Source of the DNA: Pseudomonas sp. P7548
GTDB taxonomy: Bacteria > Pseudomonadota > Gammaproteobacteria > Pseudomonadales > Pseudomonadaceae
DNA length: 64,000 nt
Direction: 5' to 3'
NCBI RefSeq assembly: GCF_013386585.1
Contig: NZ_JACARO010000018.1
Span: 62,001 to 126,000 of the forward strand
The notes below the pieces were generated by a model, which saw only the letters and a list, made by a program, of their open reading frames with translations, did not search any database and was not told the origin of the DNA. A program made the position numbers and the translations under genes. Shown here piece after piece: positions 39,452 through 47,056 of the stretch (its first letter is position 1; each line of letters opens with the position of its first letter).

Positions 39452-39855
39452 CTTGCCTCCTTGCTGATACTTCGCGCGCGGTCGGCTCCCAGGACAGCGT
39501 TTCCCGGGAGATCCCCACCAGGCCGTGCAATCGACCTTAAAAACCTGCTTTTGTCAGCATGATCGCTGATCTTAACTGGCCTCTATGACAAAAATCCTGT
39601 CCTGGTGCGCCACCAGACCCATCAGTCGCGCAGGTTGTTAAGCACCGCACATCTGTCACAGAGGGCGAATAGCTTACCTTGACAAGGCATAAGTACTACA
39701 CCAAAAATGCACAACTTCTTGAATACCAGTGATGGCACTTTGAAATCAACTTGAGTTCAAAGTTCCAATATGACCAAGAAAACATGCCTAGTTCCTCGCG
39801 CAACTAATGCATGCATTGCCCGCCATCTAACGGGCTGATAGGGAGATCAATTTCA
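39452..39855. promoter_or_regulatory. 404-base divergent control region between fha and tssA
   Basis: The only gene-free stretch above 300 bases. It is more AT-rich than its flanks. It holds CCTTG-A-CAAGG (39677-39687), which embeds a consensus -35 TTGACA (39679-39684) with a poor -10 (AAAAAT) 18 bases on; a perfect inverted repeat CTTTGAA/TTCAAAG (39738-39762); and an AGGGAGA near the tssA start that fits both a ribosome site and the GGA core bound by RsmA. Long RsmA-controlled leaders are known at this position in P. aeruginosa. Confidence 0.6.
39738..39762. repeat. Perfect 7-bp inverted repeat upstream of tssA
   Basis: CTTTGAA and TTCAAAG are separated by 11 bases, 94 bases before the tssA start. 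It may be an operator for a dimeric regulator or a leader hairpin. Confidence 0.55.
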
Positions 39856-40875
39856 GTGGATGTGCCGTTGCTGCTCACCGCCGTTTCCGCGACTTCGCCC
39901 TGTGGCGAAGACATGGAATATGACGCGGACTTTCTCCACCTGGAGCGTGCCGCCAAGGGTCAGCCCGAGCGCAGCATGGGCGACTCGATCCTGCCCGCCG
40001 AACCTCCGGAATGGCGCAGCATCCAGCAGCAAAGCCTCGACCTGCTGGCGCGCAGCAAAGACCTGCGCATCACCCACTTTCTGGTGCAAAGCTCGCTCGC
40101 CCTGCAAGGCGTTGCCGGGCTGGCCGAAGCCCTTTCGCTGATCAACGCGCTGTTGCGCGACTACTGGGCCGAGCTGCACCCGCGCCTGGACGCCGACGAC
40201 GATAACGACCCCACCGTGCGCATCAACGCCCTCACCGGCCTGACCTGCGACACGAACATCCGCCTGCTGCGCGAAAGCATCCTCACGCGCTCGCGCACCT
40301 TCGGCCCCGTGAGCCTGCGCGCCGCGCTCAACGCCAGCGGCCTGCAGAGCTTTGCCGATGAGCAACTGGGCGCCCAGCAGCTCAACGCCGCCTTCCTCGA
40401 CAGCGACCCCGAGCAACTGCAAGCCACCCGCGATGCCTTGAGCGCCGCGCGCGCGGCCTGCGAAGCCATCGAGCAACAGGTCAACGATCAAGTCGGTTCC
40501 GCCCAGGGCGTGGACCTCAGTGCCCTGAAGCAGCCGCTCAAGCAAGCGCTGCAGATACTCAACCAAGCGGTGCCCGGCACCGACAGCAGCAGCGAACCCG
40601 AGGCCGTCAGTGACGACAATGCCCCCTCGGCCGACTTCGCTGCCGCCCCCGCAGTACAGCGTCCGGTCGGCGATATCGCCAGCCGCGACGACGTGCTGCG
40701 CAGCCTCGACAAGATCCTTGCGTACTACACCCGTCACGAGCCTTCGAGCCCGCTGCCGGTGCTGTTGAACCGGGCGAAGCATCTGGTGCACGCCGACTTC
40801 GCGGCCATCGTGCGCAACCTGATTCCCGACGGCATGTCCCAATTTGAAAACCTGCGCGGTCCGGACGGCGAGTAA
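39856..40875 (+). CDS. tssA: T6SS protein TssA
   Basis: 339 aa. The N-terminal ImpA domain is clear ('LLTAVSATSPCGEDMEYDADFLHLE', 'KDLRITHFLVQSSLALQGVAGLAEALSL') and the C-terminus ends 'AIVRNLIPDGMSQFENLRGPDGE'. TssA starts sheath and tube polymerisation and caps the distal end. GTG at 39856 (VDVPLLLTAV) is preferred, with AGGGAG about 10 bases upstream; the ATG at 39811 would add 15 unlike residues. First gene of the right arm. Confidence 0.92.
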   Translation: MDVPLLLTAVSATSPCGEDMEYDADFLHLERAAKGQPERSMGDSILPAEPPEWRSIQQQSLDLLARSKDLRITHFLVQSSLALQGVAGLAEALSLINALLRDYWAELHPRLDADDDNDPTVRINALTGLTCDTNIRLLRESILTRSRTFGPVSLRAALNASGLQSFADEQLGAQQLNAAFLDSDPEQLQATRDALSAARAACEAIEQQVNDQVGSAQGVDLSALKQPLKQALQILNQAVPGTDSSSEPEAVSDDNAPSADFAAAPAVQRPVGDIASRDDVLRSLDKILAYYTRHEPSSPLPVLLNRAKHLVHADFAAIVRNLIPDGMSQFENLRGPDGE

Positions 40876-40929
40876 GCCGCGCCAACGTGCAGTAACAACA
40901 CCGTCGCTCAAGCGACCAGGAGCAGCAAC

Positions 40930-41436
40930 GTGGCGAAGCAAAGTTCTCAGAAATTCATCGCGCGCAACCGTGCGCCTCGAGTGCAGATCGAGTACGACGT
41001 CGAGCTCTACGGCGCCGAGAAAAAGGTCCAGCTGCCCTTCGTGATGGGTGTGATGGCCGACCTCGCCGGCAAGCCTGCCGAGCCGCTCGCGCCCGTGGCC
41101 GACCGCAAGTTCCTTGAAGTGGACGTCGACAATTTCGACTCGCGCCTCAAGGCCATGCAGCCGCGCGTGGCGTTCCACGTGCCCAACGAGCTGACCGGTG
41201 AAGGCAACCTGAGCCTGGACATCACCTTCGAGAGCATGGACGACTTCAGCCCGGCCGCCGTGGCCCGCAAGGTCGACTCACTGAACCAACTGCTCGAAGC
41301 CCGCACCCAGCTGGCCAACCTGCTGACCTACATGGACGGCAAGACCGGCGCTGAAGAAATCATCATGAAGGCGATCAAGGACCCGGCACTGCTCCAGGCA
41401 CTTGCCAGCGCGCCGAAGCCTGCAGGGGACCAGTAA
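40930..41436 (+). CDS. tssB: T6SS sheath protein TssB (VipA)
   Basis: 168 aa. It starts 'MAKQSSQKFIARNRAPRVQIEYDVELYGAEKKVQLPFVMGVMADL', the canonical TssB opening, with a GTG start after CAGGAGCA. The C-terminal helix region 'RTQLANLLTYMDGKTGAEEIIMKAI' pairs with TssC. With TssC it builds the contractile sheath. The stop lies 2 bases before the tssC ATG. Confidence 0.96.
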   Translation: MAKQSSQKFIARNRAPRVQIEYDVELYGAEKKVQLPFVMGVMADLAGKPAEPLAPVADRKFLEVDVDNFDSRLKAMQPRVAFHVPNELTGEGNLSLDITFESMDDFSPAAVARKVDSLNQLLEARTQLANLLTYMDGKTGAEEIIMKAIKDPALLQALASAPKPAGDQ

Positions 41437-41438
41437 TC

Positions 41439-42938
41439 ATGACCGACAATACCGCCCGCGAAGGCTCCCAGATCCTGGGTACCCAGACCGAAGAAGCCAG
41501 CGAATTCGCGAACCTGCTGCTGCAAGAGTTCAAGCCCAAGACCGAGCGTGCCCGCGAAGCCGTGGAAACCGCCGTGCGCACCTTGGCCGAACAGGCCCTG
41601 GCGCAAACCGACCTGGTGTCCAATGACGCGATCAAGTCGATCGAGTCGATTATCGCCGCCATCGACGCCAAGCTGACCGCCCAGGTCAACCAGATCATTC
41701 ATCACCAGGATTTCCAGCAGCTGGAAAGCGCCTGGCGTGGCCTGCACTACCTGGTCAACAACACCGAGAGCGATGAGCAGCTCAAGATCCGCGTGCTCAA
41801 CATCTCCAAACCGGACCTGCACAAGACCCTGAAGAAATTCAAGGGCACCGCGTGGGACCAGAGCCCGATCTTCAAGAAGATGTACGAAGAAGAATACGGC
41901 CAGTTCGGTGGCGAACCTTACGGCTGCCTGGTGGGCGACTACTACTTCGACCAGTCGCCTCCCGACGTGGAGCTGCTGGGCGAGCTGTCGAAAGTCTGCG
42001 CCGCCATGCACTCCCCGTTCATCGCCGCTGCTTCGCCAACCGTGATGGGCATGGGCTCGTGGCAGGAACTGTCGAACCCGCGCGACCTGACCAAGATCTT
42101 CACCACCCCGGAATACGCCGGCTGGCGTTCGCTGCGTGAATCGGAAGATTCGCGCTACATCGGCCTGACCATGCCGCGCTTCCTGGCGCGCCTGCCGTAC
42201 GGCGCCAAGACCGACCCGGTGGAAGCCTTCGCCTTCGAAGAAAACACCGACGGCGCCGACAGCTCCAAGTACACCTGGGCCAACGCCGCCTACGCGATGG
42301 CAGTGAACATCAACCGTTCGTTCAAGCACTACGGCTGGTGCTCGCGCATCCGTGGCGTGGAATCGGGCGGTGAAGTGGAAAACCTGCCGGCCCACACGTT
42401 CCCGACCGATGACGGTGGCGTGGACATGAAGTGCCCGACCGAAATCGCCATCAGCGACCGCCGCGAAGCGGAACTGGCCAAGAACGGTTTCATGCCGCTG
42501 CTGCACAAGAAAAACACCGACTTCGCCGCGTTCATCGGCGCCCAGTCGCTGCAGAAACCGGCCGAATACGACGACCCGGACGCCACTGCCAACGCCAACC
42601 TGGCCGCGCGCCTGCCGTACCTGTTCGCCACCTGCCGTTTCGCTCACTACTTGAAGTGCATCGTGCGCGACAAGATCGGTTCCTTCAAAGAGAAGGACGA
42701 GATGCAGCGCTGGTTGCAGGACTGGATCCTCAACTACGTGGACGGTGACCCTGCGCACTCCACCGAAACCACCAAGGCCCAGCACCCGTTGGCGGCGGCC
42801 GAAGTGATCGTGGAAGAAGTCGAAGGCAACCCGGGGTACTACAACTCCAAGTTCTACCTGCGCCCGCACTACCAGCTTGAAGGGCTGACGGTGTCGCTGC
42901 GCCTGGTATCGAAGCTGCCCTCGGCCAAGAGCGCGTAA
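41439..42938 (+). CDS. tssC: T6SS sheath protein TssC (VipB)
   Basis: 499 aa. Conserved stretches include 'IDAKLTAQVNQIIHHQDFQQLESAWRGLHYLV', 'FGVLIGDYEF'-type 'YGCLVGDYYFDQSP', 'SVLGLDSW'-type 'PTVMGMGSWQELSNPRDL' and 'GWCSRIRGVESGGEVENLP'. It is the larger sheath subunit and contains the helix recognised by ClpV in related systems. A REP pair lies between its stop and hcp. Confidence 0.97.
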   Translation: MTDNTAREGSQILGTQTEEASEFANLLLQEFKPKTERAREAVETAVRTLAEQALAQTDLVSNDAIKSIESIIAAIDAKLTAQVNQIIHHQDFQQLESAWRGLHYLVNNTESDEQLKIRVLNISKPDLHKTLKKFKGTAWDQSPIFKKMYEEEYGQFGGEPYGCLVGDYYFDQSPPDVELLGELSKVCAAMHSPFIAAASPTVMGMGSWQELSNPRDLTKIFTTPEYAGWRSLRESEDSRYIGLTMPRFLARLPYGAKTDPVEAFAFEENTDGADSSKYTWANAAYAMAVNINRSFKHYGWCSRIRGVESGGEVENLPAHTFPTDDGGVDMKCPTEIAISDRREAELAKNGFMPLLHKKNTDFAAFIGAQSLQKPAEYDDPDATANANLAARLPYLFATCRFAHYLKCIVRDKIGSFKEKDEMQRWLQDWILNYVDGDPAHSTETTKAQHPLAAAEVIVEEVEGNPGYYNSKFYLRPHYQLEGLTVSLRLVSKLPSAKSA

Positions 42939-42960
42939 GTAGCTGTTGAACCGGCTCTTC

Positions 42961-43048
42961 TGTGGGAGCCGGGCTTGCCCGCGATGCAGGCGGCGCGGTC
43001 CGGCAGGCAGACCGCGGTGATGCCATCGCAGGCAAGCCAGCTCCCACA
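42961..43048. repeat. REP pair inside the type VI operon, between tssC and hcp
   Basis: Arms GTGGGAGCCGGGCTTGCCCG and CGCAGGCAAGCCAGCTCCCAC. It is the only REP element within a run of T6SS structural genes that are otherwise packed within a few bases of each other. Confidence 0.88.
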
Positions 43049-43110
43049 GAAAAGCAAAGCCCCCTTGGGCTTAACCAAATTTCGTGGCCTGGGCCACACA
43101 GGGAGAAAAC

Positions 43111-43599
43111 ATGGCTGTTGATATTTTCATCAAGATCGGCGACATCAAGGGCGAGTCCATGGACAAGGCCCACAAGGACGAAATCGACGTGCTGAACTGG
43201 AGCTGGGGCATGGCCCAGTCCGGCAACATGCATGTGGGCGGTGGCGGCGGCGCGGGCAAGGTGAATATCCAGGACCTGTCGCTGACCAAGTACGTCGACA
43301 AGGCCTCGCCGAACCTGATGATGCACTGCGCCAGCGGCAAGCACATCGACAAGGTCAAGCTGACCGTGCGCAAGGCCGGTGGCGAGAGCCAGGTCGAGTA
43401 CATGGTGATCAACCTGGAAGAAGTGCTGGTGACGTCCCTGAGCACCGGCGGTTCGGGCACCGATGACCGCCTGACCGAGAACGTCACCCTGAACTTTGCC
43501 CAAGTGATGGTCGACTACCAGCCGCAGAAAGCCGACGGCACCAAAGACGGCGGCGCGATCAAGTTTGGCTGGAACATCCGTTCCAACACCAAGCGCTGA
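43111..43599 (+). CDS. hcp: T6SS tube protein Hcp
   Basis: 162 aa, the Hcp1 type: 'MAVDIFIKIGDIKGESMDKAHKDEIDVLNWSWGM', 'GGGGGAGKVNIQDLSLTKYVDKASP' and 'VTLNFAQVMVDYQPQKADG'. Hexamers stack into the tube and carry small effectors. The start follows GGGAGA; an upstream frame from 43084 is discarded. hcp is bracketed by a REP pair and a stable hairpin, which may let its mRNA accumulate independently. Confidence 0.97.
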   Translation: MAVDIFIKIGDIKGESMDKAHKDEIDVLNWSWGMAQSGNMHVGGGGGAGKVNIQDLSLTKYVDKASPNLMMHCASGKHIDKVKLTVRKAGGESQVEYMVINLEEVLVTSLSTGGSGTDDRLTENVTLNFAQVMVDYQPQKADGTKDGGAIKFGWNIRSNTKR

Positions 43600-43609
43600 T
43601 AGCCCTTGA

Positions 43610-43632
43610 GGCCGTGGCTTCGCGCCACGGCC
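43610..43632 (+). terminator. Very stable UUCG-type hairpin just after hcp
   Basis: GGCCGTGGC - TTCGC - GCCACGGCC: a 9-bp perfect stem with a TTCG loop, 11 bases after the hcp stop. No T tract follows, so it is more likely an mRNA 3'-end stabiliser or partial attenuator than a full terminator. Confidence 0.7.
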
Positions 43633-43677
43633 ACAGCCCACTTGCCCCTCTCAAACCCCGTCCGTGGAGCCGCTTTG

Positions 43678-44193
43678 GTGGTCACTGAAATCGCTTCCCG
43701 CGACCGTCTGCAACCGTCCCTGCTGGACCGGTTGACCGACGACGATCCGACCAATCCCAAGGAAAGCGCCGATAAACGCGTGCTATCCCTGACCCAATTG
43801 AAAGCCTCGGTGCTGCGTGACCTGGCGTGGCTGCTCAACACCACGTCGTTGCTCGATGCCGATGCCACACTGCACACCCCGGCCGGTACGTCGGTGGTCA
43901 ATTACGGCCTGCCGGCACTGGCGGGCAACAGTGTTTCCAGCGTGGACATCAAGGCCCTCGAAGCCCTGATCTACCAGGCCATCGCCACCTTTGAGCCACG
44001 TATTCTGCGCCACACCCTGCGCGTCAAAGCCCGCGTCGGCCATGGCGAGATGAACCACAACGCGCTGAGTTTCGAGATCGAGGGCGACCTGTGGGCACAG
44101 CCGGTGCCGTTGCGCCTGCTGCTGCAAACCGACCTCGACCTGGAGTCAGGCCACGTGCGCGTGGTCAATGCCGACCAGCGGAGACGCCCATGA
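43678..44193 (+). CDS. tssE: T6SS baseplate protein TssE (gp25-like)
   Basis: 171 aa. It opens '[23 protein letters not shown]' and has the gp25 motif '[15 protein letters not shown]', '[11 protein letters not shown]' and a C-terminal lysozyme-like gp25 fold region ('[16 protein letters not shown]'). It belongs to the TssEFG wedge. GTG at 43678, 8 bases after GGAG, is the best start; TTG one codon earlier is possible. It follows hcp directly: no tagJ (hsiE) gene is present here, unlike P. aeruginosa H1. Its TGA overlaps the tssF ATG. Confidence 0.93.
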   Translation: MVTEIASRDRLQPSLLDRLTDDDPTNPKESADKRVLSLTQLKASVLRDLAWLLNTTSLLDADATLHTPAGTSVVNYGLPALAGNSVSSVDIKALEALIYQAIATFEPRILRHTLRVKARVGHGEMNHNALSFEIEGDLWAQPVPLRLLLQTDLDLESGHVRVVNADQRRRP

Positions 44194-46049
44194 ACCCGCG
44201 CCTGCTGGAGCTGTACAACCAGGAACTGCACCACGTGCGCGAAAGCGCCGCCGAGTTCGCCAAGGAATACCCGAAGATCGCCAGTCGGCTGACCCTGTCC
44301 GGCATGGACTGCGCCGACCCGTACGTCGAACGTTTGCTCGAAGGTTTTGCCTACCTCACCGCCCGCGTGCAGCTCAAGCTCGACGCCGAGTACCCGACCT
44401 TCACCCACAACCTGCTGGAAATCGCCTACCCGCACTACCTGGCGCCGACGCCGTCGATGACCGTGGTGCAATTGCAGACCGACCCGGACGAAGGCTCCCT
44501 GGCCAGTGGGTTTCCGTTGCCCCGCGACAGTGTATTGCGGGCCGCGTTGGGCCGCGAAACCCAGACCTGCTGCGAGTACCGCACTGCCCACCCGGTGACG
44601 TTGTGGCCGTTGCAAGTGGCCAATGCCGAATACTTCGGTAACCCCGCTGCCGTGCTCGGGCGTCTGGCCGCCAGCGAGCCGAAAGCCAAGGCCGGCTTGC
44701 GCCTGACCCTGCGCACGGGCGCCGAATTGCCGTTCAACAGCCTCGACCTCGACAGCCTGCCGCTGTACCTCAGCGGCGCCGACGAGCAGCCGTTTCGCCT
44801 CTATGAGCAACTGCTGGGCAATGCCTGCGCAGTGTTCGCACGCAAGCCGGGGGGCGATTGGGTCGAGCGCCTGCCCCAGGATGCGCTGCGCTCCCGCGGC
44901 TTCGACGATGCCGACGCCGCCATGCCCGTTGTCGCACGAGCGTTCCAGGGCTATCGCCTGCTGCAGGAATACTTCGCCCTGCCCCACCGCTTCCTGTTCG
45001 TCGAGTTCGCCGAACTGAGCCGTGCGGTCAAGCGCTGCGACGGCCAGGAGCTGGAACTGATCGTGCTGTTTGACCGCCACGAGCCGAGCCTGGAAGGCAG
45101 CGTCGGCGCGGCGCAGTTCCTGCCGTTCTGCACGCCGGCGATCAACCTGTTTCCCAAGCGGGTGGACCGTATCCACTTGTCTGACCGGGTCAACGAACAC
45201 CATGTAATCGCCGACCGCACACGGCCGATGGATTTCGAGATTCACTCGTTGAGCGGCATCACCGGCCACGGCACCGGGCCGGAGCAACCATTCTTGCCGT
45301 TCTACGCGGTGCGCGACCCGTCGCGGTACGGCCGCGACCAGGCCTACTACACCGTGCGCCGTGAGCCGCGTGTGCTGTCCAGCGACCAGCGCCGCAACGG
45401 CCCGCGCTCGACCTATGTGGGCAGCGAGACCTTTGTCAGCCTGGTCGACAGCCGGCAGGCCCCCTACGGCCACGACCTGCGCCAGCTCGGCGTGACCGCG
45501 CTGTGCACCAACCGCGACCTGCCGCTGTTCATGAGCGTGGGCAATGGCAAGACCGACTTCACCCTGGCCGACAGCGCACCGGTATTGGCCGTGCGCTGCG
45601 TGGCCGGCCCGAGTCGGCCACGTGCCAGCCATGCCCATGACGCCAAGGCCTGGCGCCTGATCAGCCAACTCTCGCTCAACTATTTGTCGTTGAGCGAGCA
45701 AGGCCAGGGCGCCGGTGCCTTGCGCGAACTGCTGCGCCTGTACGGCGACAGCAACGACGCCGCCCTGCAATTGCAGATCGAAGGCCTGCGTGAAGTCAGC
45801 AGCAAGGCCGTGACCCGGCGCCTGCCGATGCCCGGCCCGATCGTGTTTGGCCGTGGCTTGGAAATCACCTTGGAATTCGATGAAAACGCGTTTCGCGGCA
45901 CCGGCGTGTTCCTGCTCGGTGCCGTGCTGGAACGTTTCCTGGCGCGCTACGTGTCGATCAACAGTTTTACCGAGACGGTGATCCGTACCACCGAACGCGG
46001 CGAGATCATGCGATGGAAAGCCAAGCCCGGACGGCGTCCGACCCTGTGA
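44190..46049 (+). CDS. tssF: T6SS baseplate protein TssF
   Basis: 619 aa. It opens '[34 protein letters not shown]', the diagnostic VasA/TssF start, with '[25 protein letters not shown]' after it. TssF and TssG form the wedge core around VgrG. ATG at 44190 overlaps the tssE stop (ATGA). The end overlaps tssG by 37 bases. Confidence 0.96.
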   Translation: MNPRLLELYNQELHHVRESAAEFAKEYPKIASRLTLSGMDCADPYVERLLEGFAYLTARVQLKLDAEYPTFTHNLLEIAYPHYLAPTPSMTVVQLQTDPDEGSLASGFPLPRDSVLRAALGRETQTCCEYRTAHPVTLWPLQVANAEYFGNPAAVLGRLAASEPKAKAGLRLTLRTGAELPFNSLDLDSLPLYLSGADEQPFRLYEQLLGNACAVFARKPGGDWVERLPQDALRSRGFDDADAAMPVVARAFQGYRLLQEYFALPHRFLFVEFAELSRAVKRCDGQELELIVLFDRHEPSLEGSVGAAQFLPFCTPAINLFPKRVDRIHLSDRVNEHHVIADRTRPMDFEIHSLSGITGHGTGPEQPFLPFYAVRDPSRYGRDQAYYTVRREPRVLSSDQRRNGPRSTYVGSETFVSLVDSRQAPYGHDLRQLGVTALCTNRDLPLFMSVGNGKTDFTLADSAPVLAVRCVAGPSRPRASHAHDAKAWRLISQLSLNYLSLSEQGQGAGALRELLRLYGDSNDAALQLQIEGLREVSSKAVTRRLPMPGPIVFGRGLEITLEFDENAFRGTGVFLLGAVLERFLARYVSINSFTETVIRTTERGEIMRWKAKPGRRPTL

Positions 46050-47056
46050 ACACACTGGATGCGATGCATCAGGAACCCTGGGAATACGATTTCTTCCAGG
46101 CGCTGCGCCGTCTCGAGTGCGAATCGCCGGAGCTGCCCCGCCTGGGCCATTCCCTGCGCCTGGCCGATGACCCGTTGCGCCTGGGCCAGCAGGCCGATTG
46201 CACCTTTGCCCCGGCCACCCTGGCGTCGGTCGACCCCGGTGGTGACGGCAAGCCGGCGCGCCTGGAGCAGTTCTTCTTCGGCCTTGGCGGCCCCAACGGC
46301 CCGCTACCGCTGCACATCACCGAGTACGTGCGCGAACGTCAGCGCAACAACGCCGACAGCACCAGCAAACAGTTTTTGGATGTGTTCCACCATCGCCTGC
46401 TCAGCCTGTTCTATCGGGCCTGGGCCGAGGCGCGGCCGACAGTCAGCCATGACCGACCGGACGATGACTACTGGTCGGCACGCCTCGCCGCTCTGAGTGG
46501 ACGCGGCATGCCGAGCCTGCTCAACCAGGGGCTCATCCCGGATACCGCGAAGCTGCATTACAGCGGCCACCTGTCGGCGCAAACCCGCTACCCGGACGGC
46601 CTGAAAGCCATTCTCGGCGAGTATTTCGGCCTGCCGGTGCAGATCGAAGAGTACGTCGGCCAATGGCTCGAACTGCCCGAGCGCAGCCGCGTCAGCGTGA
46701 GCGCCAACCGCTTGGGCGTGGACTTTTGCCTGGGCAGCTTCGTGTGGGACCGCCAGCACAAATTCCGCATCCGCCTGGGCCCGCTCAAGCTTGATGACTA
46801 CATGAGCATGCTGCCCGGCCAGCAGCCGTTCAACGAGCTGGTGGCGTGGGTGGCCGAGTACCTGGGCCATGAACTGGACTGGGACCTGAACCTGGTCCTG
46901 CAACAACCCGAAGTCCCGGCGCTGCAACTCAACGGCAGGTTCCGCCTGGGCTTCAACACCTGGCTTGGCCAGCCCGAGCGAGACGCCAACGACCTAATCC
47001 TGGCCCGGCATTACGCCGATCAGGCCACCACCTCAAGGAATCCAGAGCATGGGTGA
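46013..47056 (+). CDS. tssG: T6SS baseplate protein TssG
   Basis: 347 aa, VasB/ImpH family: 'EPWEYDFFQALRRLEC', 'FFFGLGGPNGPLPLHITEYVRER', 'FLDVFHHRLLSLFYRAWAEARP' and 'GVDFCLGSFVWDRQHKFRIRLGPL' are characteristic. The start at 46013 lies inside tssF; a later internal start (MHQEPWEYDF) is possible because the first 17 residues are less conserved. It overlaps clpV by 8 bases. Confidence 0.95.
   Translation: MESQARTASDPVNTLDAMHQEPWEYDFFQALRRLECESPELPRLGHSLRLADDPLRLGQQADCTFAPATLASVDPGGDGKPARLEQFFFGLGGPNGPLPLHITEYVRERQRNNADSTSKQFLDVFHHRLLSLFYRAWAEARPTVSHDRPDDDYWSARLAALSGRGMPSLLNQGLIPDTAKLHYSGHLSAQTRYPDGLKAILGEYFGLPVQIEEYVGQWLELPERSRVSVSANRLGVDFCLGSFVWDRQHKFRIRLGPLKLDDYMSMLPGQQPFNELVAWVAEYLGHELDWDLNLVLQQPEVPALQLNGRFRLGFNTWLGQPERDANDLILARHYADQATTSRNPEHG

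Noticed and set aside
39733..39747. TGGCAC motif resembling a sigma-54 -24 box before tssA
   Set aside because: The matching -12 TTGC is absent at the required spacing.
39811..39855. ATG start for tssA 15 codons upstream
   Set aside because: The added residues do not resemble TssA and no good ribosome site precedes them; the GTG at 39856 begins the conserved sequence.
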